Below, in pieces: positions 33,419 through 45,630 of a DNA stretch of 64,000 nucleotides (its first letter is position 1; the number at the start of each line of letters is the position of its first letter). The notes under the pieces were generated by a model. It made no database searches, was not told the origin of the DNA, and worked only from the letters and a program-made list of their open reading frames with translations. The DNA is taken from the NCBI GenBank assembly GCA_963971405.1, contig OZ020484.1, forward strand, positions 27,612,770 through 27,676,769, read 5' to 3'. The position numbers and the translations under genes are program-made. Origin of the DNA: Psococerastis gibbosa. Its lineage: Eukaryota > Arthropoda > Insecta > Psocodea > Psocidae.

Positions 33419-33654
33419 CAGCTAGTAACACGAGGCTAGGAACGGATGTCCCGCATTATTTTGCGAAACGGGACAGTCGCTTTAACTGAGTTAACTGATT
33501 TATTGGGGGTTTCTAAAAGAGAAACTAAAACATTTGCACTGAACGGGCATTTCCCGCATTTCCATGAACTAATGGACGACTCGCGAGAAAAAATTCAGTA
33601 CAACAATATAGCCATTTTCAGTGAGTTAACATAGGAATACCATTGAAGTGAGTA

Positions 33655-34482
33655 AGAACCGGTCCGAGTTTACTCCAACATGCTGTCCAATTTATCAAAA
33701 TTAGTAGACAGAGAAAATGCGTAATTTCATGGTAAATAATTTTCCTATGGTTAAATTTCCGATATCTCGGGGCGGGGGGGGGGGGGGGGGGGGTGTCCAC
33801 CTGACGTCACTGGAGGTGAGGTAAATTCTAGATAGGTCAGACCAACATATTACCACACAGCAATACTGGCAGGGCACGCAATGCATTTGAGCGTTAATTT
33901 TCTATCATTTTTTCGAAAAAACATTTTTTTTTACAAAACCAAATACTTTTCTGGGAAAGCAACCTGTCCGGTTTCGTTGCTCAATTTAACACCTAAAACA
34001 TGCCTGAAGGTAGAAATCATCTATAGAAAGGTTTCGCAAAAAAATTATTTATTAGTCATTTTTCATTAAAATTTAGTTATTTTTATTTTTTTACCCCCAG
34101 TAGCAACCTATCAAGGGGCAAGCGACCCCCCGCATTTCGTTAATATTAATAACGACAACAATATGTGTGAATTTAAAAGAAAACGTTGGAGCCTTTTTTT
34201 TGGAGTTTTTTGAGAATAACCCCCCCCCCCCCCAAATTAAGTTAGCCCCAAATAAAAAAAATTCTTCCGAGGTATGATTTTTGTGAACCTAAATGCCGAA
34301 TTTCATCAAGATCGACCGAGTAGTTTGCCCGGAAATCGACGCACAGGCAGACAGACATTTCGTAAAAACCACTTTTTTGGGTTCCTGGGACCTCAAAACG
34401 TGTAAATCCGTTGAAATCTCGGAATCGAAAATTTCGATCGTCACAAAGCTTTCCTTATACTACGTATAAATTGGAAAGCAAT
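33655..34482 (-). repeat. Repeat A, near-complete copy
   Basis: From aagaaccggtccgagtttac to gctttccttatactacgtat, aaattggaaagc. Contains the G-run (33773-33793), ctgtccggtttcgttgctca, gcgaccccccgcatttcg, cgaggtatgatttttgtgaa and aaaccacttttttgggttcc. Confidence 0.82.
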
Positions 34483-34544
34483 AACAAACACGAGTAACAT
34501 ACCTATTAACTTGGTGGACAAGGGAAATAAATAAATATATATTG

Positions 34545-34737
34545 ACTTTTTGTTCTATTACTAAGCCAACCTAGCGAAGTCGGGACTATAAAGCCCTCTC
34601 TTACACTCAACTGGGAAGACCCGGGACCGCCTGCTTTACATGCCCTCCTAAGCATGGCTAGAAAATGGAGCAAGTGTGGGACTCGAACAACAACCTTTCG
34701 GGTGAAGGTCGGAGTCTGTACCACTACTCTGCATGTC
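34545..34737 (-). repeat. SINE family B copy
   Basis: Inverse copy of the 31478 element: ctattactaagccaacctag, cactcaactgggaagacccg, gactcgaacaacaacctttc, ending in the box A region ccactactctgcatgt. Nearly full length and located just beyond a repeat A copy. Confidence 0.75.
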
Positions 34738-36362
34738 ATAAACAACAGGGGAAATTAGAGAAAACCGTGAAAAAATGAACGAGAGCGTACTTGTCGCTCA
34801 AATGTGATCTGTTGCCCAGTGTGATTTTATTGGGATGAGTGAAATACGTCATATTACAAGTAATTGAAACCCCGGTTAAGTTTACTGAGCTTCCATTTTC
34901 AATTCAAAGCCACAAAATCAATGAATGCAGCTGTCAATGTACGCCATATAAATTTGCATGTGTACACTGATGTGTGCAGCGTATGTGCCAATACTGCACC
35001 ATGTAAATAGATCCCTTTGACCGCATACTGCAGGAAACAATATTATAGAAATGTAGACATTGTGCCGATAGGGAATCAAGAAATTAAAAACATAAAAATA
35101 TGTCTATGGGCAAAAGACCATTACCAATTTTCCAGTACATACTGTACAATTGTGTATTTTATAGAGCCCCTAAATCTACTGGCTAAAGAGACAAGTGAGC
35201 TACATACATTTAAGAGAGAACCGAAGTGAAAAATTCTTATGGGTGTACAAAATCACATTTGCCAGAAAATATCGATCAATTCTGTCTGGAAAAGACATTT
35301 TCCTCCACCTTTTGATGTAGGTCTGGACGGACCATTCCACACGCGCGAGGTACCGACGCCTTTTCTCATTACAGCCATAGGGCTAGCAGAAGACTCCTTG
35401 TCCATTTCAGATGCTGGCGTGAAGCTGACCACACGGTTTTCCCCTAGACACGCCAGCTCATAGAAATCATATGAAGAAGACTCTGTGGTTTTCACGCCAA
35501 CTTCACAAATCGACAAGAAATCTTCGGCTAGCCTTATTTCAGCAATGAAAAAGCATCCCGGGGCTGGAGACCGTTATCAATTTGGCTGCTGCCTGCTAGT
35601 GTAGCCTCCACAAGAGAAGTACGCAATTTGGCGGGGAAACCCAATGATAAGTGTAGCCTGCACAAGCTAAGTACAAAGGTTTTGACCGGGTCCAGGTATC
35701 CGTTCTGCTATGTTGCAATGTGTAAGACTTCGATATTTTTTGCGTTGGTACTTATCTCTGATAGTTGGCTTATGGTTAACGGGTGCCTCGCAAGGCATAT
35801 TATGGCACACGCCGCTCCAGTTATTGTATTTCTATGGAAAAAAGATGTCGGTAACTCGCGCGTGTGGACTGTCCGTGTGTACTGGGCCGTAGAGTGTCAT
35901 CACTAACTCCGATTTTATGAGAAATTTGACTGTGTACCAAAATCGTGCACCTGAATTGAAATTTAAGTAAACTAGTAGGCTACTTTAGCAATGATACGAC
36001 ATGCCAACACCACAAAAAACTTTTTAAACACATTTCAATTCTTTCAAGTTTTTAATTAGAGAAGAAGTGCTTTCACTAGTTTCAATCCATTCATCACAAT
36101 TCCTTTTTGCTCAACTTTGGCATTCACCACCCATTCTTTTCTATCAACTCCCCATTCACATTAAACCCAACTTTGAAGAAACTTTCACAAAAGTTTCCTT
36201 TTTATATCAAGTTTCTTATTATATTGGCTTCCTCCTTGCAATAGAGCGTCACTTACTGCTACTAAACGAACATGACCTACACGTATTGGCTATGATGGTT
36301 TGCAGAGTCGGCTCCAGGAGAGGGGACAAATTGCAGAAGAAAAAGCTCACAACGTCATAAAG
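34738..36362. other. Unassigned intergenic stretch
   Basis: Short frames only. A ~25-base direct repeat, agtgtagcct-cacaag-aagtac, occurs at about 35599 and 35652. gaagaagactctgtggtttt (35473) echoes gaagctgcctctgtggtttt (18338). Confidence 0.35.
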
Positions 36363-36460
36363 TAAACGAAATGAATTGAAATGAAAAACGACTTTATTGG
36401 AAATAGACAAAAGGCGAACAATAAGACTATAAAGTCTTGTTTTCATGCTAATCCTAAAAA
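36363..36460 (-). mobile_element. LINE 3' end fragment (same family as 39780-40155)
   Basis: Inverse of aacaagtcttattgttcgcc, ttttgt...aataaagtcgtttt and a (ttca)n end. Only ~95 bases remain. Confidence 0.6.
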
Positions 36461-37164
36461 CAACAAAACAAAAACATAGTATTATTGATGAATGGTTGAA
36501 ATTAAATAGAGAAGAAAACAAAGAAAGAAGTACCCTAATGTCCTGTCATAATATTTTTCCAAATAAATAAACGTGTCATATATAACTTCTACCGTTCTGT
36601 GCCATATGGTGAACAATATGGGGAAAACTACTCAACTACTGAAAACTACTATTTTTGTTTGTTTTATGACGTTGTTAAGAGGTTACAATGGAATTGAAAT
36701 GACAGATCCTACAAGTTAAGGAACTCTATGTCGCCCAGACTACTTACCTGTACAGAGAGACCTATAGAATACTTTACAGGACGAAATCTCAAATATATGG
36801 CCTTGGTGTATTTTAGATTTAGTACGTACATTAACAGTGTTATGCTATATTTCCAAGCAATTTAGAATATTATTGAAAGCCGCCCTACGTAAAGGGAGCT
36901 CGCAATATGGGAAATTCAGGAACAGAACTAACGGCCCCTAGGGCTAAGTGCCTCGTCCTGGCTACAAGTTACAAGTAACTCGGTAGCTAACCTGCAAGGA
37001 TGAGAAGGGAGGAGAAATTCCTTCTCCTCCATCTTATTCAATTAAAATAGTCAGGCATTTCCTCATCATTATTTCCGGTCAAAAGGTTAATCCCTAACCC
37101 CTGATCCCTCCAGCGAATCTACCCAAGCTTGGCCAAAACCCTCGAGGGTCCAACTTTTGCTCTT

Positions 37165-37240
37165 ATTAATAAAAACAGTAGAACTCCAATTTTCCGAGTT
37201 GGGGGGGGGGACCCCATTTGGATAATTCGAGTATTTCCAA
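37165..37240 (+). mobile_element. pogo/Tigger-like terminal fragment
   Basis: acagtagaactccaattttc, cgagttggggg and ggataattcgagtatttcc resemble the ends of pogo-type elements (CAGTAnnnTCnnnTTTTCCGA, GGATAATnCGAG). A related block lies at 38060-38270 (ggactccattcagataattc, gaaattgaatgggtttgtag). No transposase found. Confidence 0.4.
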
Positions 37241-37363
37241 AAAAAAATGGTAAAGAACGAAAATGAGTTTTTTTTTCATTTTTTGGTTTAATTTTTGGTA
37301 ATTGAATGAGTTGTAGTGTTATATTGTACAAAAAAGAAAGTCAATGTTTACTAGACAGGCCGT

Positions 37364-37437
37364 TAGGCTTAACCTTAGCACATTGTACAAAAAATCATAC
37401 TAGGCTTAACCTTAGCACATTGTACAAAAAATCATAC
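37364..37437 (+). repeat. 37-bp tandem duplication
   Basis: Two adjacent exact copies of taggcttaaccttagcacat...caaaaaatcatac (37364-37400 and 37401-37437). Confidence 0.85.
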
Positions 37438-37837
37438 AATAGACAAAAGCAAACTGTGGGCCACAGCGGCCTGTCAGGGAGGCCATGAGACTTCGAGAGG
37501 AAAAATTAATGAATTTCAGGAAAGACGACATTCCAACATTGTAGCTAAGGCTCTGAAAATATTGATATCTGACATCATACCTATGAGAACGGTCCTTCTC
37601 AAGTTGAAGGCCCGAAACAAACTATAAGACCTCGACGAGGAGCTGAGAGTGGCTCGTTCGCAAAAGCCCAACAAAAAAATTGGAAATCAAAAAATTAGCA
37701 GCCACATTTGTCGCATTAAAAAAGGAGCAATGTATTTTGATATTGATTCCTTTTTCCTTGTAAACTGGGTAGGGAGCCACGCACAATTGTCTTCCTTATA
37801 TATGTGGGCCACAGCCGTAAAAGTTTGAGAACCACTG

Positions 37838-38020
37838 CAACAGACAAAAGCAAACTGTTGTAGACGGTACCAGGGCAACACGCTGCCCAGCGCGCTCCCG
37901 GTACCAGTTGCCTGTTTTCCGAACGATACTGCTGCACACAAACCAAACCGATTCAAAATCGCATAAACATACAACGCGTAAGCCCCAAAGAGCGTAGGGT
38001 TACGATTTAAAAAAAAAAAG
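37838..38020 (+). repeat. Repeat M, copy 2
   Basis: gcaaactgttgtagacggta, ccagggcaacacgctgccca, gcgcgctcccggtaccag, then catacaacgcgtaagcccca, aagagcgtagggttacgatt and a 12-base A tail. It lacks the internal A-run of copy 1. Confidence 0.62.
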
Positions 38021-38270
38021 GTAGGCTCTAGAGGTTTTCGGGCAGCCACGTTATTCGAATAAATTATGGCCGGACTCCATTCAGATAATTCTAGTAACAA
38101 AAATAATTATAGATTTTATAAATTATAATAATGTATTAAATCTAATCGGTTGTTAACTTACAAAATCGACAAAAAGAACCTATTTTCATTTTTCGGTCCT
38201 GTTATTCATTTTTTTTATGAAATTGAATGGGTTTGTAGTAAATTACTACAACTGTTGTAGTACAATCCAA

Positions 38271-39266
38271 TAGTGTTATGTAGTAATAGCGTATATACTT
38301 AATACTAACCACGGTAGTTTGAAATGCGAAGTAAAAATAGAGGACGAGGGGAACGATGGAGGAAGACTAATACAATGTAAATTTATTATTCTATCAAGAA
38401 AATTAACGGTAGCTCCCACCATCGCATGTAAAAATAATGAAAGTGAAATCCAAAAAAAGACGCCTTGAATTGGAATGGGAAAAAAGGGCTGTTTACTTCG
38501 CATTCCAATTTCCGTAGCTTCACCGTAGCATTACAATATATAACGCTAATGTTATATTGTACATTCAATGACCGTAGCAACCTAAACATGCATTTTTAAG
38601 ATTGCATACTCTAACCGCCCTTAACGTGGTTCAAAAATCCGTACCCTGAGGTTTATACACCCATAAACCCCTTGCAAAGAACCCCTGAAACTCTGCAATG
38701 AACCCTCCCGCATCCCCGCGCTCTGTCCCGGCCATAGTATCCCATAGTTCAACATTCATCTGCCATAAGAACCACGGAAATGTCTAATGAACCATCGAAC
38801 GACAGGTGAGTAACATAAACAGAAGAGTAGATAGCGAAAGTAATACCATTACATTAAACTGTACATAGCCTAATTAATGTCAGTTATTGCGAAATGTTAC
38901 TTGCCATGCAAACAACTTGTGCTCTGAAAACCAGGATATATTGCATGAAACCTATACCCCTGTAATGAGAGCCTTAACTTAATATAATATATAGGTATAC
39001 TCGAAAAACGCAGTTAGTTGTAACATCTTAAGGGTGTCTTCAACAAACTACCGGACACTTGAATCCGAGGAGTAAAATTGTCTGCTGCTATATGCTTTAC
39101 CCAATCTAACAGTATCGCATCCATCGGCAATATTTTTCAGGTAAATTTCCAACACATATGCGGTCGGAGCCACTCTGATACTGAGATATTGACTCTTCTT
39201 TAAACATAGTAGCTCGCATTAATAAATGTTCAGGAAATCCACAATGCATCGAATCGAAAGGAAAGG
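38271..39266. other. Unassigned intergenic stretch
   Basis: A short inverted pair, gaaatgcgaagtaaa (about 38320) and tttacttcgcattcc (about 38491), may mark a small element. No gene. Confidence 0.3.
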
Positions 39267-39340
39267 GTACTAACCTACAGAGGCGACTGAAGAGGTCAAT
39301 ATTTATTAAATTGTTTGTATGCCATTAACCTAGAAAAAAA
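39267..39340 (+). repeat. SINE-C/LINE tail fragment
   Basis: gggtactaacctacagaggc, gactgaagaggtcaat and gtttgtatgccattaacct match the family C tail. About 15 bases are missing in the middle. Confidence 0.6.
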
Positions 39341-39779
39341 AAAATACATTGCACTAAATGCAGTACCTAGTACGAGTACAATAAAAATCATAAGTTATCG
39401 AAAACTTTGGAATTGCACTGTTGGCACCGATTGAACAAATTGTGAGTACCTTCACTATACACGAGGTGTTGATACATATCAACGGCAACATCGACATGAT
39501 TAGGGTGTTAACAATTTCGTTGAGTCAATGTTACCGACAAAATGAGGTAAATTGACTATTGACTAAATTTTATCCTCGTTTGCGGTGCTAATGTGGGTGT
39601 AATTGTCCACAGGAGTGCCTAATAATTAGTTTTAGTGTCATGGTTGAGGTACTATAGGTGACAATCGTGTAAAATACAGGCCATCCGTGACTGTGGTAAA
39701 TCATCGGTTAAATTGCACCATCACCTCTTCCTCAGTCTACCGTAATACTTAAACGAACAATTAGATACATATTAGTCAA

Positions 39780-40155
39780 TCTAGTGCATAATCATTGAGG
39801 CTGAGAAGCAGATAATGTATTACAAGAGCTATACTACCCAACAAATTTGAGTATCTACCATTGGAGGTCAGGGCAGCTAGTTCACTCAGTAGCTTTAAGA
39901 AAACAATCAAACAATTCTTAGATAACGCTTGAGACTCTCTCCGGTACTGTAATAGTGATGACAATGGATCCCCCCCCCCCCGTATATATTTTACCCTTCT
40001 TTTTTTCACTCTTCCTCTCTTTTCTTTTCGATTTAATTTGAACCATTTATTAATAATACAATGTTTTAGTTTTTAAGGTTAGCACGAAAACAAGTCTTAT
40101 TGTTCGCCTTTTGTTCATTTGCAATAAAGTCGTTTTCATTTCATTTCATTTCATC
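39780..40155 (+). mobile_element. CR1/Jockey-like LINE 3' end
   Basis: Translation gives TRAILPNKFEYLPLEVRAAS and SLSSFKKTIKQFLDNA then stop, matching the closing LP-x-x-VR-x-A-x-SL-x-SFK-x-x-L-x-x-x-L motif of CR1/Jockey-type LINEs. A C-run (39970-39980), then the 3' region ending aataaagtcgttttcattt and a (tttca)n tail at 40133-40155. Confidence 0.65.
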
Positions 40156-40343
40156 TAGGACGCTAATGTCGCATACACGGCATGTCACGTGACAGGACGG
40201 CCCTTTGTTATGCAGGAAACACTTCCATGACTACTATGAAGATTAGAAGAGCATAGAAAATTGGGGAATAGGTACGGGGCTTAATTCAGGTTCAGAGACG
40301 ATGACAACAGCATGATCAGGTGCTGCCTTTTAAAACATTGTTT

Positions 40344-42915
40344 TTGCTTTCCAATTTATACGTAATTTATTCGCAACAGGATAAACAGAGAGTCAAGAAT
40401 AGCCAAAGAAAACCACTACCAAAGACAATGCGATGAAATTGACACATGTATGGAAAGTGGAAACACAGAGCAAGGCTATGCAAAGGTGAAGGGACTCTTT
40501 GGAAAACGGGGTGGAAAAAGCGAAGCAATTGAAGCAGAGGATGGGAAGATGCTGTTTGATGATGAACAAGTCAGTGGCAGATGGAAAGGGTATCTAGAAA
40601 CACTCTACAGCGGGAATATTGATGAGGTCACACTTGAAAACATTAACGAATTAGCAGACAGAGACGGTGAACTTGGAGACGAAATTCTCCGCTCTGAATT
40701 CAACTATGCGATTGACAAACTCAAGACCAGAAAATCGCCGGGCACTGATGAAATACCTGCAGAACTACTCAAACATTGCGGAGAAGAGAGTAAAGATGCT
40801 ATGTTCAGAATGATAACAACAGCCTACGAGACAGGGGAAATACCAGATGATTTTAAGAAGTGTCTCATCGTAACTTTACCCAAAAAACAAGGGGCCACAA
40901 AATGTGAAAACTACAGAACTTTAAGTCTGGTATCTCATGCATCTAAAATTTTAACGAACATAGTCCTGAAAAGAATAGAGCCTACCATAGACAGAATTAT
41001 AACTGACGACCAGTATGGTTACAGACGAGGTAGAGGCACTAGAGAAGCCATACTAGCGCTACGCTTGACACTTGAAAACGAATAAAGAAAAATAAAACCA
41101 CATACTTAGCCTTCATAGACCTGGAAAAGGCGTTCGATAAAGTGTCATGGAAAAAATTGTTTGAAATACTCAAAAAGGCAGGACTGAAATACAAAGATAG
41201 ACGAATTATTATGGCATTGTATAAAGAAGAGACGGCTGTCATCAGGTGCGGTAACGCTGAAGAACAAGCAAAAATTAAATCAGGAGTTCGACAAGGATGC
41301 TCACTCTCCCCAGTCCTGTTCAACCTGTATATTCAGTTTGCTCTAAATGAAATGAGGGAAGCCCTCAGAAACACAAGAGGTGTAAGAATACATGGACAAA
41401 AAATAGACATGATAAGATATGCTGATGATATAGCCTTGATCGGGGAAAGCGAAGAAGAACTGCTTGAATCTTTGGTTACAATGCAGAATGTTTTCAAAGA
41501 ATACAATATGAAGCTAAACAAGGCAAAGACGAAGACTATGGTGGCCAGCCGGGAAGAAACCCTAGCCAATGTCGTCCTAGAGGGGGTAACTCTAAAGAAC
41601 GTCAAGTCCTTCCCACACCTTGGTAGTGCGATTACACAAGATGGAAAATCGGCACAAGAAATCTCTACCAGAATACATCTTGCAAGAGTGGCATTCAACA
41701 AAAAATCCAAAATGTTTGAATCAAATAATATTGACATGAAAATAAGAAAACGAATGCTTAAAACACTGGTATGGAGTATACTGCTGTATGGCTGCGAAAC
41801 TTGGTGCATACATGAAAGTGACAAAAAGAAACTAGAGGCCTTTGAGATGTGGTGCTACAGGAGAATGCTGCAAATTTCATGGCGAGACCATATCGCGAAT
41901 GAGGAGGTGCTTCGTAGGCTAAACGAAAAAAGAACATTAACGATAGCTATATCTACGAGGAGGGCCAGATTTATGGGGCACCTTATCAGGCATGAAAGCC
42001 TTCTAAACACCATTGTTGAAGGCTCAGTCGAGGGCACAAACCACAGAGGCAGGCCGAGAAAGGAGCACATGGAGGACGTAATGGCGGACATGGAGTGCGG
42101 GACCTACTGGGAAATGAAAAGGATCGCGGAAGACAGGGAGGAGTGGAGAAGAAGAGTCAAGTTGCTGCAAACCAATCGATAGATTGTAACCCCAGAAGAA
42201 GATAAGGAAAGCTTTGTGACGGACGTTTTAAGGTCCCAGGAACCAAAAAAAGTGGTTTTTACGAAATGTCTGTCTGCCTGTCTGTTCGTCGATTTCCAGG
42301 CAAACTAGTCGGTCGATTTTGATGAAATTCGGCATGTAGGTTCACAAAAATCATACCTCGGGACCATTTTTTTTATTTTGGGCTAACTCAATTTGGGGGG
42401 TTTTTATTTTCAAAAAAACTTAAAAAAAACGTCTAAAAAAATTATTTCCCAAAAACGGCTCCAACGATTTCTTTTAAATTCACATATATTGTAGTTGTTG
42501 CTAATGTTGATAAAATGCGGGGGGTCGCTTGCCCCTTGATAGTTTGCTTCTGGGGGTAAAAAAATAAAAATGACTAAATTTGAAAGAAAAATGACTAAAA
42601 AAAATTTTCCTGTGACACCTTTCTATCGATGATTTCAACCTTCAGGTATGTTTTAGGTGTTAAATTGAGTAACGAAACCGGACAGGTTGCTTTCCCAAAA
42701 AAGTATTTTGTTTTGTACAAAAAAAAGTTTTTTTTGAAAAAATGATAGAAAATTCACGCTCAAATGCATTGCGTGCCCTGCCACTATTGCTATCTAGAAT
42801 TTACCTCACCACTAGTGACGAGTGACGTCAGGTGGACGACCCCCCCCCCCCCCCCCCCGAGATATCGGAAATTTAACCATAGGAAAATTATTTACCATGA
42901 AATTACTCATTTTCA
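40344..42915 (+). repeat. Repeat A copy interrupted by a LINE
   Basis: The hairpin's left arm (ttgctttccaatttatacgta, about 40347-40367) is separated from the rest (ataaggaaagctttgtgacg, 42205 onward) by the LINE at 40378-42205. The right part runs through gtgacgtcaggtggac and the C-run (42840-42858) to attatttaccatgaaattac near 42910, then diverges. Confidence 0.75.
40378..42205 (+). pseudogene. L2/RTE-like LINE reverse transcriptase, 5'-truncated and frameshifted
   Basis: This is a non-LTR retrotransposon inserted in a repeat A copy. Frame 1 (about 40381-41082) has RKSPGTDEIPAELLKHCGEE, ENYRTLSLVSHASKILTNIV and DDQYGYRRGRGTREAI. After a single-base loss around 41080-41084 the reading continues in another frame to 42182: catalytic LAFIDLEKAFDKV, GVRQGCSLSPVLFNLYIQ, catalytic RYADDIAL, then GCETWCIHESDKKKLEAFE, WCYRRMLQISW and the terminal GRPRKEHMEDVMADMECG. 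The endonuclease is missing. It ends ctgcaaaccaatcgatagat, the same end as the degraded copy at 1830-2055. Apart from the one shift the coding sequence is clean, so the copy is fairly recent. I cannot separate L2 from RTE by eye. Confidence 0.85.
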
Positions 42916-43172
42916 TTTTCATTGGCAAATTTCCTAAAGCTAAATCCTTATTTGTTTTTCAGGGGTATTTCTGGAAACCAGGACAATGTGTATTGTTTGG
43001 GGACACCGGGCCATACGGCTTGAAAACGAAAGCATGTACTGTACATGTACGATATAAATATATTTGACCCAACATATTTCATTCCATTTCGTAGGGTTTT
43101 CGTGGACTTACGTGAAGAACACCTACAAACTTTTGCATTGCCTAAGTCATGACCGTTCATAAATAAATAAAT

Positions 43173-43330
43173 AAGGACTTTTGTTCTATTACTAAGCCAG
43201 CCTAGCGGAGTTAGGGTTATAAAGCCCCTCTCTTACACTCAACTAGGAAGGCCCGGGACCACCTGCTTTACATGGCCTCCGAAGCATGGCCAAAAAATGT
43301 AGGAAGTGTAGGACTCGAACCAACAACCTT
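43173..43330 (-). repeat. SINE family B copy, head-truncated
   Basis: Inverse copy with ctattactaagccagcctag, ctcaactaggaaggcccggg and the box B complement gactcgaaccaacaacctt. It stops before box A. Confidence 0.72.
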
Positions 43331-44734
43331 CATAAATAAGGCAATTTAAGATCAGATTAACAATTGAAAAGATTTTCAAATTTTTCTAATGCTGACGATT
43401 GGCAGACGAAATTAAAAAGAATTTTTACGAGGGCATTAATTAATGAAGTACATTCATTTCCAAGTCTTTTGAAACGCCGGCATCTCATTTTACCCTTTTT
43501 CATTCGCTCGAGGTTGTTGAGAGTTTAGGCACCCCGCTGTTTGATTTTACGGAAAATTTTATAACCATAAATTGTATTACCTCGTCTTTTACGATACCGT
43601 AAGGCGTAAGCAATTCATTGGATCTTGTAAAAAGACACTTCACCTTATGTAAATAAACAAACAACAAGCTTATCTGTTATTTATATTCTCTCTGAGCCGC
43701 GCGGCAAACCGCATGGTATATAAAGGCGCCCTTGCAACTCATTGGTTTACAAAATAATATTAAAAAGCACCTAACTCCTTACGACCTTCAATTGAAACAT
43801 TCGCTATTGTAACAAACATAACTACAATCACTATACTAATGATATTTGGCGACCTTTGACTCCTCTTAAACTGTGGGATGGTGTAAACATCGACATTGGC
43901 CGCTCCGGTTCACAGCTCTGGTGACCCCCATTCAAAGGCAACACCGCATGTGGGCTGCGGCGTGCGACAGCCAAGGTCCACCCAGGTACCCATAGGTTAA
44001 CTTCAAAAGGACCCCGATCACCTCCATTCCAAAGTCTAATCGAAAGAGAAAGGCCCAAAAAAAGGTCCACTGGACAACCGACAACATAATTAGAGGCCAC
44101 ACATAATATGATGGGACACTGTTTTTTCCTCCACCACTAGCTCATGGCATCTCTCTCCCCCCCCCCCCCTCTAGTTTGCAATGGAAAGCACTCTGGTCTA
44201 ATATATGCATCAGCCCTCAATGATTAGAAGGCACTTACAGGTTGGTAGGAAATGCTAAGTCACCTGTTGTTGATTAAGTTAATTGCTAAATCTCTAAGGG
44301 AGCAGTCATGCGAATATTCGGCCTAGATGGAGAGGGGTGATAGGACGCTGGATATGTCCTTGATATGTCAACGAAAACCGATAAAGTCCTTTAATACAGC
44401 CCCTCGCCCTTGTCCTCGCTGTCCCCAAAATATCCTTACAATTGAATATCAATATCAAACCAACCTATTTCCACAATATTTTGACATGTCTCCTAGACTA
44501 TTATCATATGCTGATGCTGCATGCAGTATATCCATTATTTGGTCCATTTCCAAATGACTTGTCCCCCCCCCTCCCCCCGCGACAGCACTTACTCTTCGTC
44601 ATAAAATTAAAAACGAACACGTAATGAGTCTCCCAAGCTAACTGAATGAATGAATGAGTGAAACAACTTAATCTCTAACTCTAGAACTGACAATAAAATT
44701 TGCGTGGTAAATAAACGACTAGACTTTCCAGATG
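43331..44734. other. Unassigned intergenic stretch
   Basis: No ORF or repeat match. C-runs at 44158-44169 and 44562-44577 suggest unrecognised MITE ends. Confidence 0.35.
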
Positions 44735-44870
44735 ATGGAATAGTAGAATCCGGACTAATGGGCCGCGGTCGATCGAGAAAATCGTGTGCGGAGGTCTTGC
44801 CAGGACAACCTGTATAATTGCAGAGGATTCCTCCACGGCCGGAGTCAGATGATGGAGCTATTCTGCATTG
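44735..44870 (+). repeat. Repeat F fragments
   Basis: gatgatggaatagtagaatc, cggactaatgggccgcggtc and gatcgag, followed by cacggccggagtcagatgat, match the 47860-47985 copy. Confidence 0.5.
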
Positions 44871-45081
44871 CAGAAGAGGGGTTTTGGGGGTTCAAACTTC
44901 CCCCCCCCCCCCGCCCCAAAAAATGTAAGACTTCCTTTAATGGACTAATGAGGCAACAGCTTTGGTAGACATCACGCGCTTGGCTTTATACGCTGTGTAA
45001 ACCCACTATTTCGCGCTAATTTATTCAAAATATTTCGCCTGGGGGAAAACCCCTGAACCCCCCTTATTGCATTTTAATAAG

Positions 45082-45450
45082 AACCTGTCCGAGTTTACTC
45101 GAACATGCTTTCCAATTTATCAAATTTAGTAGATAGAGAAAATGAGTAATTTCACGGTAAATAATTTTCCTATGGTTAAATTTCCGATATCTCGGGGGGG
45201 GGGGGGGGGGGGGTTGTCCACCTGACGCCACTGGAGGTGAGGTAAATTCTAGATAGGTCAGACCAACACATTACCACACAGCAATACTGGCAGAGCACGC
45301 AATGAATTTGAGCGTGCATTTTCTATCATTTTTTCAAAAAAACATTTTTTTTTTACAAAACGAAATACTTTTCTAATAAAGCAACCTGTCCGGCCGGTTT
45401 CGTTACTCAATTTAACACCTAAAACATACCTGAAGGTAGAAATCATGGGG
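45082..45450 (-). repeat. Repeat A, 3' half
   Basis: Starts aagaacctgtccgagtttac, has the G-run (45194-45213), gaggtaaattctagataggt and ctgtccggccggtttcgtta, and stops at cctgaaggtagaaatcatgg, where an unrelated G-run sequence begins. Confidence 0.8.
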
Positions 45451-45535
45451 GGGGGGGCAATAAAAAACAAAACATTTCTCATTGGGGGTAGGTATAACGT
45501 TCAATAATTCTGCAATTGAACAACATGTACAATAT

Positions 45536-45630
45536 CTCAAAAGTGGGGGGGGGGGCATGGAGGGGCCGGAGAAACTGTTGGGGGGCCAGGCCCCCTCGGG
45601 CACCCCCGTAGCGCCGTCACTGACACTGAT
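45536..45630. mobile_element. G-rich element end, hAT-like
   Basis: gtgggggggggggcatggag, ggggggccaggccccctcgg and cacccccgtagcgccgtcac tg. The inverse of the right side reads cagtgacggcgctacggggg, a CAGTG-type tip. No partner end is identified. Confidence 0.35.

Noticed and set aside
37364-37437. CRISPR-like direct repeat
   Set aside because: Two adjacent copies without spacers in a eukaryotic context; a simple tandem duplication.
41333-41824. 163-codon minus-strand frame inside the second LINE
   Set aside because: Shadow of the reverse transcriptase coding strand.
43700-43760. Possible TATA promoter (ggtatataaaggcgccc)
   Set aside because: TATA-like string but no downstream gene or spliced frame; not supported as a promoter.
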